Of a stretch of 64,000 nt of DNA, positions 54,468 to 63,974 are shown piece by piece. The number at the start of each line of letters is the position of its first letter. Position 1 is the first letter of the stretch. The position numbers were made by a program, and so were the translations under genes. Source of the DNA: Variovorax sp. KBW07 (GTDB lineage: Bacteria; Pseudomonadota; Gammaproteobacteria; Burkholderiales; Burkholderiaceae_C); NCBI RefSeq assembly GCF_003852515.1, contig NZ_QAJK01000037.1:1-64000 (forward strand). Reading direction: 5' to 3'. The notes beneath the pieces are model-generated. The model was not told the DNA's origin, ran no database searches, and worked only from the letters and a program-made list of their open reading frames with translations.

Positions 54468-55181
54468 CTACTTCTTCAAAGGCTCGATCTTGCCGTGGGC
54501 TGCCTGGGTCTCCACCTGCCGCAGCATGTCGGCCAGCGTCTTACCGGGCTCATCGCGAAAGCGCTCGGGCAGCAGCTCGATGGCGTCCATGCGGTCGAGG
54601 CGAAAGCCGCGAAAGTCGTTGCGCAGTTCGCACCAGGTCGACAGCGTCCAGACCTTGCCCCAGTAGAAGCAGCCCAGCGGCCGCACCGTGCGCACGCTGG
54701 CGTCGCCCGACACATCCCGGTAGTCCAGGCGCAGCTTGTTGCGCGACTGCACCGCTTCCCGTAGGGTCTGCAGCCGTGCGCGCAGCGCATCGTGCAGGCC
54801 CAGCGCGGGCGCATACAGCGCCAGTGCCTCGGCCGACACACGCGCGGCCGGCGGCAGCACCGACAGGATCTTGCCCAGCCCGGTTTCGATGTCGCGCGCA
54901 AGTGCGGGGTCGACCCAGCTTTGCGCGAGCCGCGCCGCGGCCACCAGCGCCGAGGCTTCGTCCTGCGTGAACATGAGCGGCGGCAATTCGAAGCCCACGC
55001 CCAGCCTGTAGCCCATGCCGGCCTCGCCCTCGATGGGCACGCCCTGGTGCTGCAGGTCGGCCACGTCGCGGTACACCGTGCGCTCGGACACTTCGAGGCG
55101 CTGCGCCAGGAAGGCGGCCGTGGTGAGCCTGCGCCCACGGATGAGCTGCACGAGCTGGAACAGGCGGTCGGCGCGGCGCAT
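54468..55181 (-). CDS. YafY-type HTH/WYL-domain transcriptional regulator
   Basis: 237-aa regulator. DeoR-like winged helix at residues 1-60 (LFQLVQLIRGRRLTTAAFLA, SERTVYRDVADLQHQGVPIE), then a WYL domain at about 130-210 (KLRLDYRDVSGDASVRTVRP, CFYWGKVWTLSTWCELR). WYL domains sense small ligands or nucleic acids. Last of a five-gene minus-strand operon; its start overlaps the previous stop by one base. Likely regulator of that operon through the inverted repeat at 57041-57068. Confidence 0.92.
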   Translation of the reverse strand: MRRADRLFQLVQLIRGRRLTTAAFLAQRLEVSERTVYRDVADLQHQGVPIEGEAGMGYRLGVGFELPPLMFTQDEASALVAAARLAQSWVDPALARDIETGLGKILSVLPPAARVSAEALALYAPALGLHDALRARLQTLREAVQSRNKLRLDYRDVSGDASVRTVRPLGCFYWGKVWTLSTWCELRNDFRGFRLDRMDAIELLPERFRDEPGKTLADMLRQVETQAAHGKIEPLKK

Positions 55182-55648
55182 CAGTGCGTTCCGGTGAGCT
55201 TCTTGGCGAAGTCTTCGACGAAGTAGCGCTTGCCGCGCTGCACGACCGTGTGGCCTTCGGCTTCCAGCTTCGACATCTGCGCCTCGATGCCGCCGGGGTA
55301 CTTGGCATTGAGCTCGCCGCCGATCTTGAGCGTGCGCCAGTAGGGCGTCTTGCTTTTGGGCAAGGCGGCTTCTTCGGCCGCGTGCGCGACCATGTGCGCA
55401 AAGATCGCCGTGGTCACGGTGCAGCCGATGGTTGCGCCGTGACGCGCCGCGATGTCTTCGCCGATGCCCATGACCGTTGCGAGCCGGCCTTCCGGAATGC
55501 TGCGCATCGCTGCCTCCACTTCTTGCGGCGACGGCGTGGCGATGGTCCCCTCGCCATGGCGGGCGCGCATGGCGGTGGGGATCTCCTTGATGTTCGGCAG
55601 GTGAGGGTAGCTTGCGAGCCGGTCGTGCCAGCTCTTTCGTGGGCTCAT
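55181..55648 (-). CDS. MGMT-family (alkyltransferase-like) protein
   Basis: 155-aa protein. EGRLATVMGIGEDIAARHGA resembles the helix-turn-helix of the O6-alkylguanine transferase fold, and TPYWRTLKIGGELNAKYPGG the active-site region. The catalytic Pro-Cys-His-Arg is absent; a Trp sits in the matching place, as in alkyltransferase-like (ATL) proteins that flag alkylated bases for excision repair. A family relation is likely, the exact role is inference. Overlaps neighbours on both sides (four bases and one base). Confidence 0.7.
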   Translation of the reverse strand: MSPRKSWHDRLASYPHLPNIKEIPTAMRARHGEGTIATPSPQEVEAAMRSIPEGRLATVMGIGEDIAARHGATIGCTVTTAIFAHMVAHAAEEAALPKSKTPYWRTLKIGGELNAKYPGGIEAQMSKLEAEGHTVVQRGKRYFVEDFAKKLTGTH

Positions 55649-56094
55649 GCAACTCCGATGTAGATCGCCACCTTGTCGGGGCCTTCATAGGCCTCGAAAT
55701 CGCTGCGGTAGCTGCGCACGATTTCCGGGTGCGCCTCGAAATACTGCCAGATGCGCTGCCAGGTGGCGATGACCATCTGCGGCATTTCGCCCTGGCCGGT
55801 GAACACGAGGTAGTTGCCGGCCTCGATGGCCACGGTGTCGTCGCCCTCCGCGACGGCAAGGCCCGCCGTCACGTCGAAGGCGCCGTGTGCGTCCGATTCG
55901 TAGGCCGAGTACACGCCGAAGATGCGCGTGTCGCTGGTGCGGCGAGGCATCAGCCCGGCCATTTTTTCGTCGAAGAAGCTGCCCCACAGCCTGCCGAGGC
56001 GGGCTGTGGCGGGCGTGGTTTCTTCGCGGTTGGTGGTACGGACCGTGGGGCCCGCGACGCGAAAGGCGTCCTGGTGTTGGCGAATGGGTTCCAT
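55645..56094 (-). CDS. GyrI-like / AraC effector-binding-domain protein
   Basis: 149-aa protein of the GyrI-like (SHS2) superfamily, free-standing ligand-binding domains that bind small drugs or toxins. AVEGDDTVAIEAGNYLVF-like DDTVAIEAGNYLVFTGQGEM and the C-terminal ATWQRIWQYFEAHPEI match the family pattern. No DNA-binding domain. The short GGATGGGT repeat lies just upstream of its start. Confidence 0.75.
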   Translation of the reverse strand: MEPIRQHQDAFRVAGPTVRTTNREETTPATARLGRLWGSFFDEKMAGLMPRRTSDTRIFGVYSAYESDAHGAFDVTAGLAVAEGDDTVAIEAGNYLVFTGQGEMPQMVIATWQRIWQYFEAHPEIVRSYRSDFEAYEGPDKVAIYIGVA

Positions 56095-56130
56095 TGTTTT
56101 CTTCTCCTGCGATGTTGTATTGCGATGACG

Positions 56131-56160
56131 GGATGGATGGGTGGATGGGTGGGATGAGGG
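56131..56160 (+). repeat. Short GGATGG/GGATGGGT tandem repeat
   Basis: About three to four imperfect copies of an eight-base unit between the EVE and GyrI-like genes. A simple repeat that could vary in copy number and alter spacing before the GyrI-like gene. Confidence 0.5.
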
Positions 56161-56165
56161 GCCGC

Positions 56166-56615
56166 TCAAAGAGCGAGCGTTTTCAGGTCGGCCTTCATGG
56201 CCCGGGCGATCAACGCCGCGTCGTCGTCGGTGATGTCGAACAGCCCGAAGCGGAACTTGTAGCCCCATTGCTTCGGGTTCTCGATGAAGGCCAGGCGCTC
56301 GATCAACGGGGCAATCGGTGCCTCGTGCGCTTTGGCGTAGGCCACGTCGCGGCGCCACGGAACAAAGCCGTTGCCCATGTCGAATTCGTAGGGCTCGCCC
56401 GGTTGCACGATGCCGATCGACACGAAGCTCTGGAGCCTGTCGGTGCCGCCGAACACCGTGGCCGGCGCATAGTAGACAACCCGGTCGCCCGCGGCAACCC
56501 GCTTGAGCGGCGCATGCTTGCCGTGGCCCGTCTGCATGAAGCCGAGCGGCCGGTGGTCGCGTCCGCGCCGCGCGTGCTCGGCGCTTGCCACGGCGATCCA
56601 GTTGCGTTGTGCCAT
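56166..56615 (-). CDS. EVE-domain protein
   Basis: 149-aa PUA-like EVE domain, a fold that reads modified bases in DNA or [17 protein letters not shown] at the N terminus, [15 protein letters not shown] and [15 protein letters not shown], and [10 protein letters not shown] are the family marks. Stands alone without a nuclease, in an operon with a VOC and a GyrI-like gene. Function in this context unknown. Confidence 0.87.
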   Translation of the reverse strand: MAQRNWIAVASAEHARRGRDHRPLGFMQTGHGKHAPLKRVAAGDRVVYYAPATVFGGTDRLQSFVSIGIVQPGEPYEFDMGNGFVPWRRDVAYAKAHEAPIAPLIERLAFIENPKQWGYKFRFGLFDITDDDAALIARAMKADLKTLAL

Positions 56616-56621
56616 GGCGGA

Positions 56622-56993
56622 TCAGTCCAGCGAGTGCAGGCCGACTTCGTTGCCTTCGGTGTCGCGCAAGTGGGCGATGAAGCCCATGCCCGGCGGCAAC
56701 GCGGACTTGGGTGCCACGATGTGTCCGCCGGCCGCCTCGACCCTTGCAAGCGCGGCATCGATGCTGGGCATGCAGTCGAGATAGATGCAGATGCCGCTGC
56801 CGGCGCGTGCGCTGGTGTTCGCGCCGGCCTTCAGCGCGCCGCCCGTGGCGGGCTCGTCATAGGGGAACACGGCCAGCGTTTCCGGGCCGAAGTCTTCGCG
56901 GCGCAGCTTGCGGGCAAGAACGGTTTCGTAGAAGGTCTGGGCGCGGTCCATGTCGGTGACCGGGATTTCGAACCAGGTGATGGCGGTTTGCAT
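56622..56993 (-). CDS. VOC-family (glyoxalase/bleomycin-resistance-like) protein
   Basis: 123-aa single-module VOC protein. TAITWFEIPVTDMDRAQTFY and FIAHLRDTEGNEVGLHSLD show the paired beta-alpha-beta-beta-beta units and a late metal-ligand Glu region. First gene of the minus-strand operon; the 28-base inverted repeat lies 48-75 bases upstream. Substrate unknown; may bind an antibiotic or keto compound. Confidence 0.85.
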   Translation of the reverse strand: MQTAITWFEIPVTDMDRAQTFYETVLARKLRREDFGPETLAVFPYDEPATGGALKAGANTSARAGSGICIYLDCMPSIDAALARVEAAGGHIVAPKSALPPGMGFIAHLRDTEGNEVGLHSLD

Positions 56994-57040
56994 TTTGGGG
57001 CTCTTCTGTGTCGTTGAAAGGAGCCCCGATGGTGCGAGGG

Positions 57041-57068
57041 GGCTCCTGACAACGTCTTGTCAGGAGCC
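57041..57068. promoter_or_regulatory. Perfect 28-base inverted repeat upstream of the VOC-WYL operon
   Basis: Twelve-base arms GGCTCCTGACAA and TTGTCAGGAGCC around CGTC. No T run follows in either direction, so it is more likely an operator than a terminator. It is positioned over the expected promoter of the VOC gene. Confidence 0.6.
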
Positions 57069-57082
57069 TGTCATGACGGACG

Positions 57083-57123
57083 AAAAAAAGCCCGCGCCGC
57101 CCTTGTGGGGCATGCGCGGGCTT
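57083..57123 (-). terminator. Terminator of phoH
   Basis: On the minus strand, AAGCCCGCGC / GCGCGGGCTT with a long loop and a run of seven T; 17 bases past the stop. Confidence 0.85.
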
Positions 57124-57139
57124 CTCGACGGGAGGCGGG

Positions 57140-58939
57140 TTAAAGCACGTCGCTCGCGAAGTCGGCCAGGCGCGAGCGCTCGCCGCGCGCCAGGGTGATG
57201 TGCCCGCCGTGCGGCCAGCCCTTGAACTTGTCGACCGCGAAGGTCAGGCCCGAGGAGCCTTCCGTGAGGTACGGCGTGTCGATCTGCGCAAGGTTGCCCA
57301 TGCAGATGATCTTGGTGCCCGGACCCGCGCGCGTGATCAGCGTCTTCATCTGCTTGGGCGTGAGGTTCTGCGCCTCGTCGATGATCACGTACTTGTTCAG
57401 GAAAGTGCGGCCGCGCATGAAGTTCATGCTCTTGACCTTGATGCGGCTGCGGATCAGCTCGTTGGTGGCCGCGCGGCCCCATTCGCCGGCACCACCGCCG
57501 TCGCCCTTGGCCAGGAACTCGAGGTTGTCGTCGAGCGCACCCATCCAGGGGCCCATCTTTTCTTCTTCGGTGCCGGGCAGGAAGCCGATGTCTTCGCCCA
57601 CGCTCACGGTCGCGCGGGTCATGATGATCTCGGTGTAGCGGCGGTCGTCGAGCACCTGCGTGAGGCCCGAGGCCAGCGCCATCAGGGTCTTGCCGGTGCC
57701 GGCGGTGCCGGTCAGCGTGACGAAGTCGATGTCCGGGTCCATCAGCAGGTTCATCGCGAAGTTCTGCTCGCGGTTGCGCGTGTTCACGCCCCACACCGCG
57801 TTCTTGCCCGAGCTGTAGTCCTTGAGCGTCTTGAGCACCGCGGTCTTGTCGCGGATTTCGGTCACGCGCGCGTACATGCTCGGCTCGCCCGGCGCCTCGA
57901 AGTAGACGAACTGGTTGATGTAGAGGTTGGGCACGATCGGGCCGCTGATGCGGTAGAACGTGTTGCTGCCGCTCTGCCAGCTTTCGACCGTCTTGCTCTG
58001 GCGGGTCCAGAAGTCCGGGGGCAGCGCCAGCGAGCCTGCGTAGAGCAGGTCGCCGTCTTCCAGCGTCTTGTCGTTCTGGTAGTCGTCGGCGGCCAGGCCC
58101 AGTGCACGCGCCTTGACGCGCATGTTGATGTCTTTCGACACCAACACCACTTCCTGCTTGGGGTGGCCGGGCTGGTCTTTCGCGTACTGGTCGCGCAGCG
58201 CCTGCACCACGCCGAGGATCTGGTTGTCGGCCTTGCCTTGCGGCAGGCTCAGCGGCAACGAGTAGTCGAGCGGCGCGGTCTGGAAGAACAGCTTGCCGCC
58301 GGCTTCGCGGTGGCCAGTGGTGTCGAGCTTCAGGCCCTTGGCGATGTCGGCGCCTTGCGGGGCGGCCAGCGCGTCGAGCGTGCGGCTGGTCTGGCGGCCG
58401 TTGCGCGCGACTTCGGTGGTGCCCTTCTTGTGGCCGTCGAGTTCTTCCAGCACGATCATCGGCAGGAAGATGTCGTGCTCTTCGAAGCGGAACAGGCACA
58501 TCGGGTCGTGCAGCAGCACGTTGGTGTCGAGCACGAACAGCTTGGCCGGACCGTTGGACTTGCGCTTGGGGCGCGCGGCGGGTGCCTGCGGCGCCGGGGC
58601 GGGAGCCGCCACGGGTGCGGGGGCAACCACGGCGGCGGCAGGTTGCTGGACCTTCGTCTCGACCTGCACCATGGCTTGCGGCTGCGGCGCGCTCACCACA
58701 GGCTTGGGCGCGGGTTTCGAGCGGGCCCGTCGCGTCGGGCGGGCGGTATCGCTGCCGCCGGCGCCTTCGGTGCCGAGGCTGTCGAACAATTCCAGTGGCT
58801 GCGGGCTGCGCTCGGCGGCTTCGTCGGCCCGCTGGTCGCCGGAGCGACGCGAACCCCTGTGCGAAGAACGGGCAGGCGCGTCAAGCGCGTCCGGCGAGAG
58901 CAATGCAGCGCGTTTCGTGGGGGCGGGAGGCAATGGCAT
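57140..58939 (-). CDS. PIN-PhoH fusion ATPase
   Basis: 599-aa PhoH2-type protein. Residues 1-130 are a disordered Ala/Pro-rich tail. A PIN RNase domain follows (FVLDTNVLLHDP, VLVSKDINMRVKARALGL), then the PhoH helicase-like ATPase (LTGTAGTGKTLMALASG, YVIIDEAQNLTPKQMKTLI, ICMGNLAQIDTPYL). Studied PhoH2 proteins unwind and cut RNA. The PIN acidic residues appear intact. Monocistronic with a terminator. Confidence 0.93.
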   Translation of the reverse strand: MPLPPAPTKRAALLSPDALDAPARSSHRGSRRSGDQRADEAAERSPQPLELFDSLGTEGAGGSDTARPTRRARSKPAPKPVVSAPQPQAMVQVETKVQQPAAAVVAPAPVAAPAPAPQAPAARPKRKSNGPAKLFVLDTNVLLHDPMCLFRFEEHDIFLPMIVLEELDGHKKGTTEVARNGRQTSRTLDALAAPQGADIAKGLKLDTTGHREAGGKLFFQTAPLDYSLPLSLPQGKADNQILGVVQALRDQYAKDQPGHPKQEVVLVSKDINMRVKARALGLAADDYQNDKTLEDGDLLYAGSLALPPDFWTRQSKTVESWQSGSNTFYRISGPIVPNLYINQFVYFEAPGEPSMYARVTEIRDKTAVLKTLKDYSSGKNAVWGVNTRNREQNFAMNLLMDPDIDFVTLTGTAGTGKTLMALASGLTQVLDDRRYTEIIMTRATVSVGEDIGFLPGTEEEKMGPWMGALDDNLEFLAKGDGGGAGEWGRAATNELIRSRIKVKSMNFMRGRTFLNKYVIIDEAQNLTPKQMKTLITRAGPGTKIICMGNLAQIDTPYLTEGSSGLTFAVDKFKGWPHGGHITLARGERSRLADFASDVL

Positions 58940-58978
58940 GTGTCAGATCGCTCGCAGGAAGTGGGAACCAGAAAACGA

Positions 58979-59008
58979 AAAAGCCGCCTGAAGACCTAGG
59001 CGGCTTTG
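58979..59008 (-). terminator. Terminator of bcp
   Basis: AAAGCCGCCT / AGGCGGCTTT with an eight-base loop; the minus strand continues TTCGTTTTC. It lies about 145 bases beyond the bcp stop, just before phoH. The stretch 59009-59151 holds nothing I can identify. Confidence 0.7.
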
Positions 59009-59151
59009 TTCGGGGGATGCGGTCGTGGAGCTCAACGGCATGAAGCCATTATGCACACCGCGGATGACACGCCGGCTGCTCGTTGACCCGCTGCGTTGGG
59101 CATTCCCCACGCAACGGCGCAAAAGCGCAGACCCGGCGGCCAGTGTGGCTA

Positions 59152-59628
59152 TCAGGCCGCCTTCTTGAGCGCCTTGACCGCCTTGAGCACGTCGTCGACG
59201 TGGCCCGGAACCTTGAGCCCGCGCCATTCGGCCTTCAGGATGCCGTCGGCGCCAATCAGGAAGGTGCTGCGCTCGATGCCCTTGACCTTCTTGCCATACA
59301 TGATCTTGTTCTTGACCACGCCGAACATGTGGCACATTTTTTCTTCCGTGTCGGCGATGAGTTCGAAGGGCAGCTCGAGCTTGGCCTTGAATTCGTCGTG
59401 CGACTTCATGTTGTCGCGGGACACGCCGAACACGGTGGCACCGGCTTTTTCGAAGTCCTTGTAGCGATCACGGAATTGCATCGCTTCGGTTGTGCAGCCC
59501 GGAGTGTTATCTTTCGGGTAAAAATACATGACCAGCACGTGGCCGAGATGCGAGGTATTCGAGACCTTGAGGCCGCCCGTGGCGTTGGCGTCGAATTCAG
59601 GAATGGGTTTGTTGACAACGATCGCCAT
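59152..59628 (-). CDS. bcp: Peroxiredoxin Q / thiol peroxidase Bcp
   Basis: 158-aa thioredoxin-dependent peroxidase. The peroxidatic Cys is in KDNTPGCTTEAMQFRD; the second Cys common five residues on in E. coli Bcp is missing, so it is probably of the one-Cys or distal-resolving type. FGVSRDNMKSHDEFK and STFLIGADGIL complete the family. Divergent toward the Mth938-like gene side only through a short gap. Confidence 0.94.
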   Translation of the reverse strand: MAIVVNKPIPEFDANATGGLKVSNTSHLGHVLVMYFYPKDNTPGCTTEAMQFRDRYKDFEKAGATVFGVSRDNMKSHDEFKAKLELPFELIADTEEKMCHMFGVVKNKIMYGKKVKGIERSTFLIGADGILKAEWRGLKVPGHVDDVLKAVKALKKAA

Positions 59629-59772
59629 GAAACTTGTTTTCTCCGTTAGATTCCGTTCTCCGAGCCCTCTCAGCCTTTTTCGGGGCTTGCTCGACGAATG
59701 GAGGATTGGTCGTTGCTAACTTGGGTAGCTGGCCTGTTCGCAACCCAGTATTTTACCCCGAAAACACCTTCA

Positions 59773-60156
59773 TCAGCCAGCCGCCGGGCTCTCGACCAGC
59801 AGGGCGGCAATCACGTGCCTGCCTTCGCCGGCCAGGATGTTGTAGGTCCGGCAGGCCGCCGGAGTGTCCATGGTCTCGACCCCGCAGCGCTTGGCCATCA
59901 GGGGCTGGAGCCATGCGGGCTGGGGGAAACGGATGCGATTTCCGCTGCCGAAAATGATCAGTTCCGCGCCCAGCGATGCCAGTTGGGCGAAGTGCTCCGG
60001 ACCGATGTCTTCGAAGCGGGCGCAGTTCCATTCGAAGCGCTCGCCGCGCGAGCCGACCACCACGCTGCCCTCGACTTTTTCGTTGTTGATGGCCACCCAG
60101 CCGGGGCCGTGTGCGGTGAGGGACTGGGCGTCGGATTTGTCGGGCTGGAGCTTCAT
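59773..60156 (-). CDS. Mth938-like (DUF498/NDUFAF3 family) protein
   Basis: 127-aa single-domain protein. GWVAINNEKVEGSVVVGSRG and LASLGAELIIFGSGNRIRFP are the family core. The human relative NDUFAF3 helps complex I assembly; the bacterial role is not established. Start MKLQPDKSDAQS at 60156. It is divergent from the aminotransferase gene. Confidence 0.9.
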   Translation of the reverse strand: MKLQPDKSDAQSLTAHGPGWVAINNEKVEGSVVVGSRGERFEWNCARFEDIGPEHFAQLASLGAELIIFGSGNRIRFPQPAWLQPLMAKRCGVETMDTPAACRTYNILAGEGRHVIAALLVESPAAG

Positions 60157-60301
60157 CGGTGCACTGGGAACTGTGGTCAAATTATAGGTTTTCCCTAGTG
60201 CCACGGGGCTCGCAAGGGCCTTTCCCTGTTTCCTTGGACAGGGCCCATGGACCCGTGACTTCGAGCAAGCAAACCACCAACTCCGCGCCCGGGAGGGCTT
60301 T

Positions 60302-61534
60302 TTGAAGCAGCTCAAGAAATCGGCCAAGCTGGCCAACGTTCTCTATGACATCCGCGGTCCCATCATGGACGCCGCCAAGCAGATGGAAGAGGACGGCCAG
60401 AAGATCATCAAGCTCAACATCGGCAACCTGGCGGTGTTCGGCTTCGATGCACCCGAAGAGATCCAGCAGGACATGATCCGCAACCTGCCCACTTCGGCGG
60501 GCTATTCGGACAGCAAGGGTGTTTTTGCCGCGCGCAAGGCCGTGATGCACGAGACCCAGAAGCAGGGCATCCAGGGCGTCACCCTGGACGACATCTACCT
60601 GGGCAACGGCGCCAGCGAGCTGATCGCCATGTCGACCAACGCGCTGCTCAACGACGGCGACGAGCTGCTGCTGCCCGCCCCCGACTACCCCCTGTGGACC
60701 GCCTCCACCAGCCTCTCGGGCGGCACCCCCGTGCACTACCTGTGCGACGAAGCCAATGGCTGGATGCCCAACCTGGACGACATCCGCGCCAAGATCACGC
60801 CGCGCACCAAGGGCATCGTGGTCATCAACCCGAACAACCCCACTGGCGCGCTGTATTCCGACGACCTGCTCAAGAGCATCGTGGCCATCGCTCGCGAGCA
60901 CGGCCTGGTGATCTTCGCCGACGAGGTCTACGACAAGGTGCTGTACGACGGTGTCAAGCACACCGCCATTGCCAGCCTGTCGAGCGACGTGCTCACGCTG
61001 ACCTTCAATTCGCTCTCCAAGAGCTACCGCTCGTGCGGCTACCGCGCCGGCTGGCTCGTGGTGTCGGGCGACAAGCGCAGTGCGCAGGACTACATCGAGG
61101 GCCTGAACATGCTCTCGAACATGCGCCTGTGCGCCAACGTGCCGGGCCAGTGGGCCATCCAGACGGCGCTCGGCGGCTACCAGAGCATCAACGACCTCGT
61201 GTGCGAGGGCGGGCGCCTGCGCCGCCAGCGCGACCTGGCCTACGAACTCATCACCGCCATCCCGGGCGTGAGCTGCGTCAAGCCCAGCGCCGCGCTCTAC
61301 ATGTTCCCCAAGCTCGACCCCGAGGTCTACCCGATTGCGGACGACCGCCAGTTCTTCCTCGAGCTGCTGAAGGAAACCCGCGTGATGTTGGTGCAGGGCA
61401 CCGGCTTCAACTGGGCCACGCCAGACCATTTCCGCATCGTGTTCCTGCCCCACGAAGACGACCTGCGCGAAGCCATCAACCGCATCGCCAAGTTCCTGGA
61501 GCAGTACCGCCTGCGCAGCAAGACGAGGTCATGA
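60302..61534 (+). CDS. alaA: Alanine aminotransferase (AlaA-type PLP enzyme)
   Basis: 410-aa class I aminotransferase making alanine from pyruvate and glutamate. TTG start at 60302 behind GGGAGGG gives MKQLKKSAKLANVLYDIRGP, the conserved N terminus. VVINPNNPTGALYS, IFADEVYDKVLYDG and the PLP lysine in SLSKSYRSCGYRAGW are complete. Heads the operon DUF1176-hom-thrC with ATGA coupling. Confidence 0.93.
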   Translation: MKQLKKSAKLANVLYDIRGPIMDAAKQMEEDGQKIIKLNIGNLAVFGFDAPEEIQQDMIRNLPTSAGYSDSKGVFAARKAVMHETQKQGIQGVTLDDIYLGNGASELIAMSTNALLNDGDELLLPAPDYPLWTASTSLSGGTPVHYLCDEANGWMPNLDDIRAKITPRTKGIVVINPNNPTGALYSDDLLKSIVAIAREHGLVIFADEVYDKVLYDGVKHTAIASLSSDVLTLTFNSLSKSYRSCGYRAGWLVVSGDKRSAQDYIEGLNMLSNMRLCANVPGQWAIQTALGGYQSINDLVCEGGRLRRQRDLAYELITAIPGVSCVKPSAALYMFPKLDPEVYPIADDRQFFLELLKETRVMLVQGTGFNWATPDHFRIVFLPHEDDLREAINRIAKFLEQYRLRSKTRS

Positions 61535-62580
61535 AATCCGCCAGCATCGCCGCGCTGCTGTCGCTGGCCGCGCTTTCCGCCGGTACAGCCGGTACAGCCG
61601 GCGCTGCCGGCAAGGCGCCGGTGGCGTTCTCCCACAACGACTGGGAACTGGTCTGCGACAACACGCGCACTTGCCGCGCCGCTGGCTACCAGGCGGACAG
61701 CGGAGAGAACCAGCAGGTGTCGATGCTGATCACCCGCGTGGCCGGGCCGAGCACGGCCCTCGACATCCAGCTGCAGATCGGCAATGACGACGGTGTCAAG
61801 GGGCCGCTGCGCTTCAAGGTCGGCAAGGCTGCCCTGTCCGGCCTCGACGCGGGAACCGCCAGCCTCGACGAGGGCCAGATCCGCGCCGTGCTGCCCGAGC
61901 TGCTCAAGGGCGACGACGCCACAGTCACGGCCAACGGCGGCAAGAAGTGGACGCTGTCGCTCGCCGGCCTCAACGCCGTACTGCTGAAAATGGACGAAGC
62001 GCAAGGCCGCGTCGGCACACCGGGTGCGCTGGTGCGCAAGGGCGCAAAGCCCGAATCTTCCGTGCTGCCGCCGGTGCCCATGCCCGTCGTCAATGTGGCC
62101 AAGCCTCCGACGGCGCGGCCTGGGGACGACGCGCTGGCTGCGCGCATCTTTCCGTCGCTCGACCTGAAAGACGCGCTCGAGCGGTGCAACAACCAGGACC
62201 AGGTCAACGCCAAGTCGATGGAGGTTCACCGCCTGAACGACCGCAAGGTGCTCTTGGCGCTGGGTTGCGGCGTAGGTGCCTACAACTACACCACGCTGCT
62301 CTGGACCGCCAACGACAAGCCGCCCTATGCGCCTGTGTCGCTCGAGGCGAGCGGCGAGTTCGACGAGAAGGACGCCAGCGTCACCTCTTCCATGAAGGGC
62401 CGAGGCATCGGCGACTGCTGGTCGACCGAGACCTGGAACTTCAACGGCAAGGACTTCGTGCGCACCGGTGCGACGGGCGACGGCATGTGCCGTGGCTTTG
62501 CCGGCGGTGCCTGGGACTTGCCTCGCTACGTCAGCCGCGTCGTCGTGACTGCGCCGGCCGCCACCCCATCCAAACCATGA
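61531..62580 (+). CDS. DUF1176 exported protein
   Basis: 349-aa periplasmic protein with a signal peptide (SIAALLSLAALSAGTAGTAG, cleavage near AAGKAP). The DUF1176 pattern is present: FSHNDWELVCDNTRTCRAAG with a Cys pair, and a C-terminal half with GIGDCWSTETWNFNGKDFV and GMCRGFAGGAWDLP. Four to six cysteines suggest disulfides. Function unknown. Oddly sits between two amino-acid biosynthesis genes, overlapping alaA by four bases. Confidence 0.9.
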   Translation: MKSASIAALLSLAALSAGTAGTAGAAGKAPVAFSHNDWELVCDNTRTCRAAGYQADSGENQQVSMLITRVAGPSTALDIQLQIGNDDGVKGPLRFKVGKAALSGLDAGTASLDEGQIRAVLPELLKGDDATVTANGGKKWTLSLAGLNAVLLKMDEAQGRVGTPGALVRKGAKPESSVLPPVPMPVVNVAKPPTARPGDDALAARIFPSLDLKDALERCNNQDQVNAKSMEVHRLNDRKVLLALGCGVGAYNYTTLLWTANDKPPYAPVSLEASGEFDEKDASVTSSMKGRGIGDCWSTETWNFNGKDFVRTGATGDGMCRGFAGGAWDLPRYVSRVVVTAPAATPSKP

Positions 62581-62594
62581 ACGCGAATCTTCCA

Positions 62595-63917
<1,323 letters not shown>

Positions 63918-63974
63918 GCGGCGGCATCACGCCAGCGCAAGCAAGACATTGAACCGGTACAACAGGACCCTCCC

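Noticed and set aside
60157-60301. Riboswitch or attenuator before the alaA-hom-thrC operon
   Set aside because: No leader peptide with Thr/Ile codons and no recognisable riboswitch fold in 145 bases.
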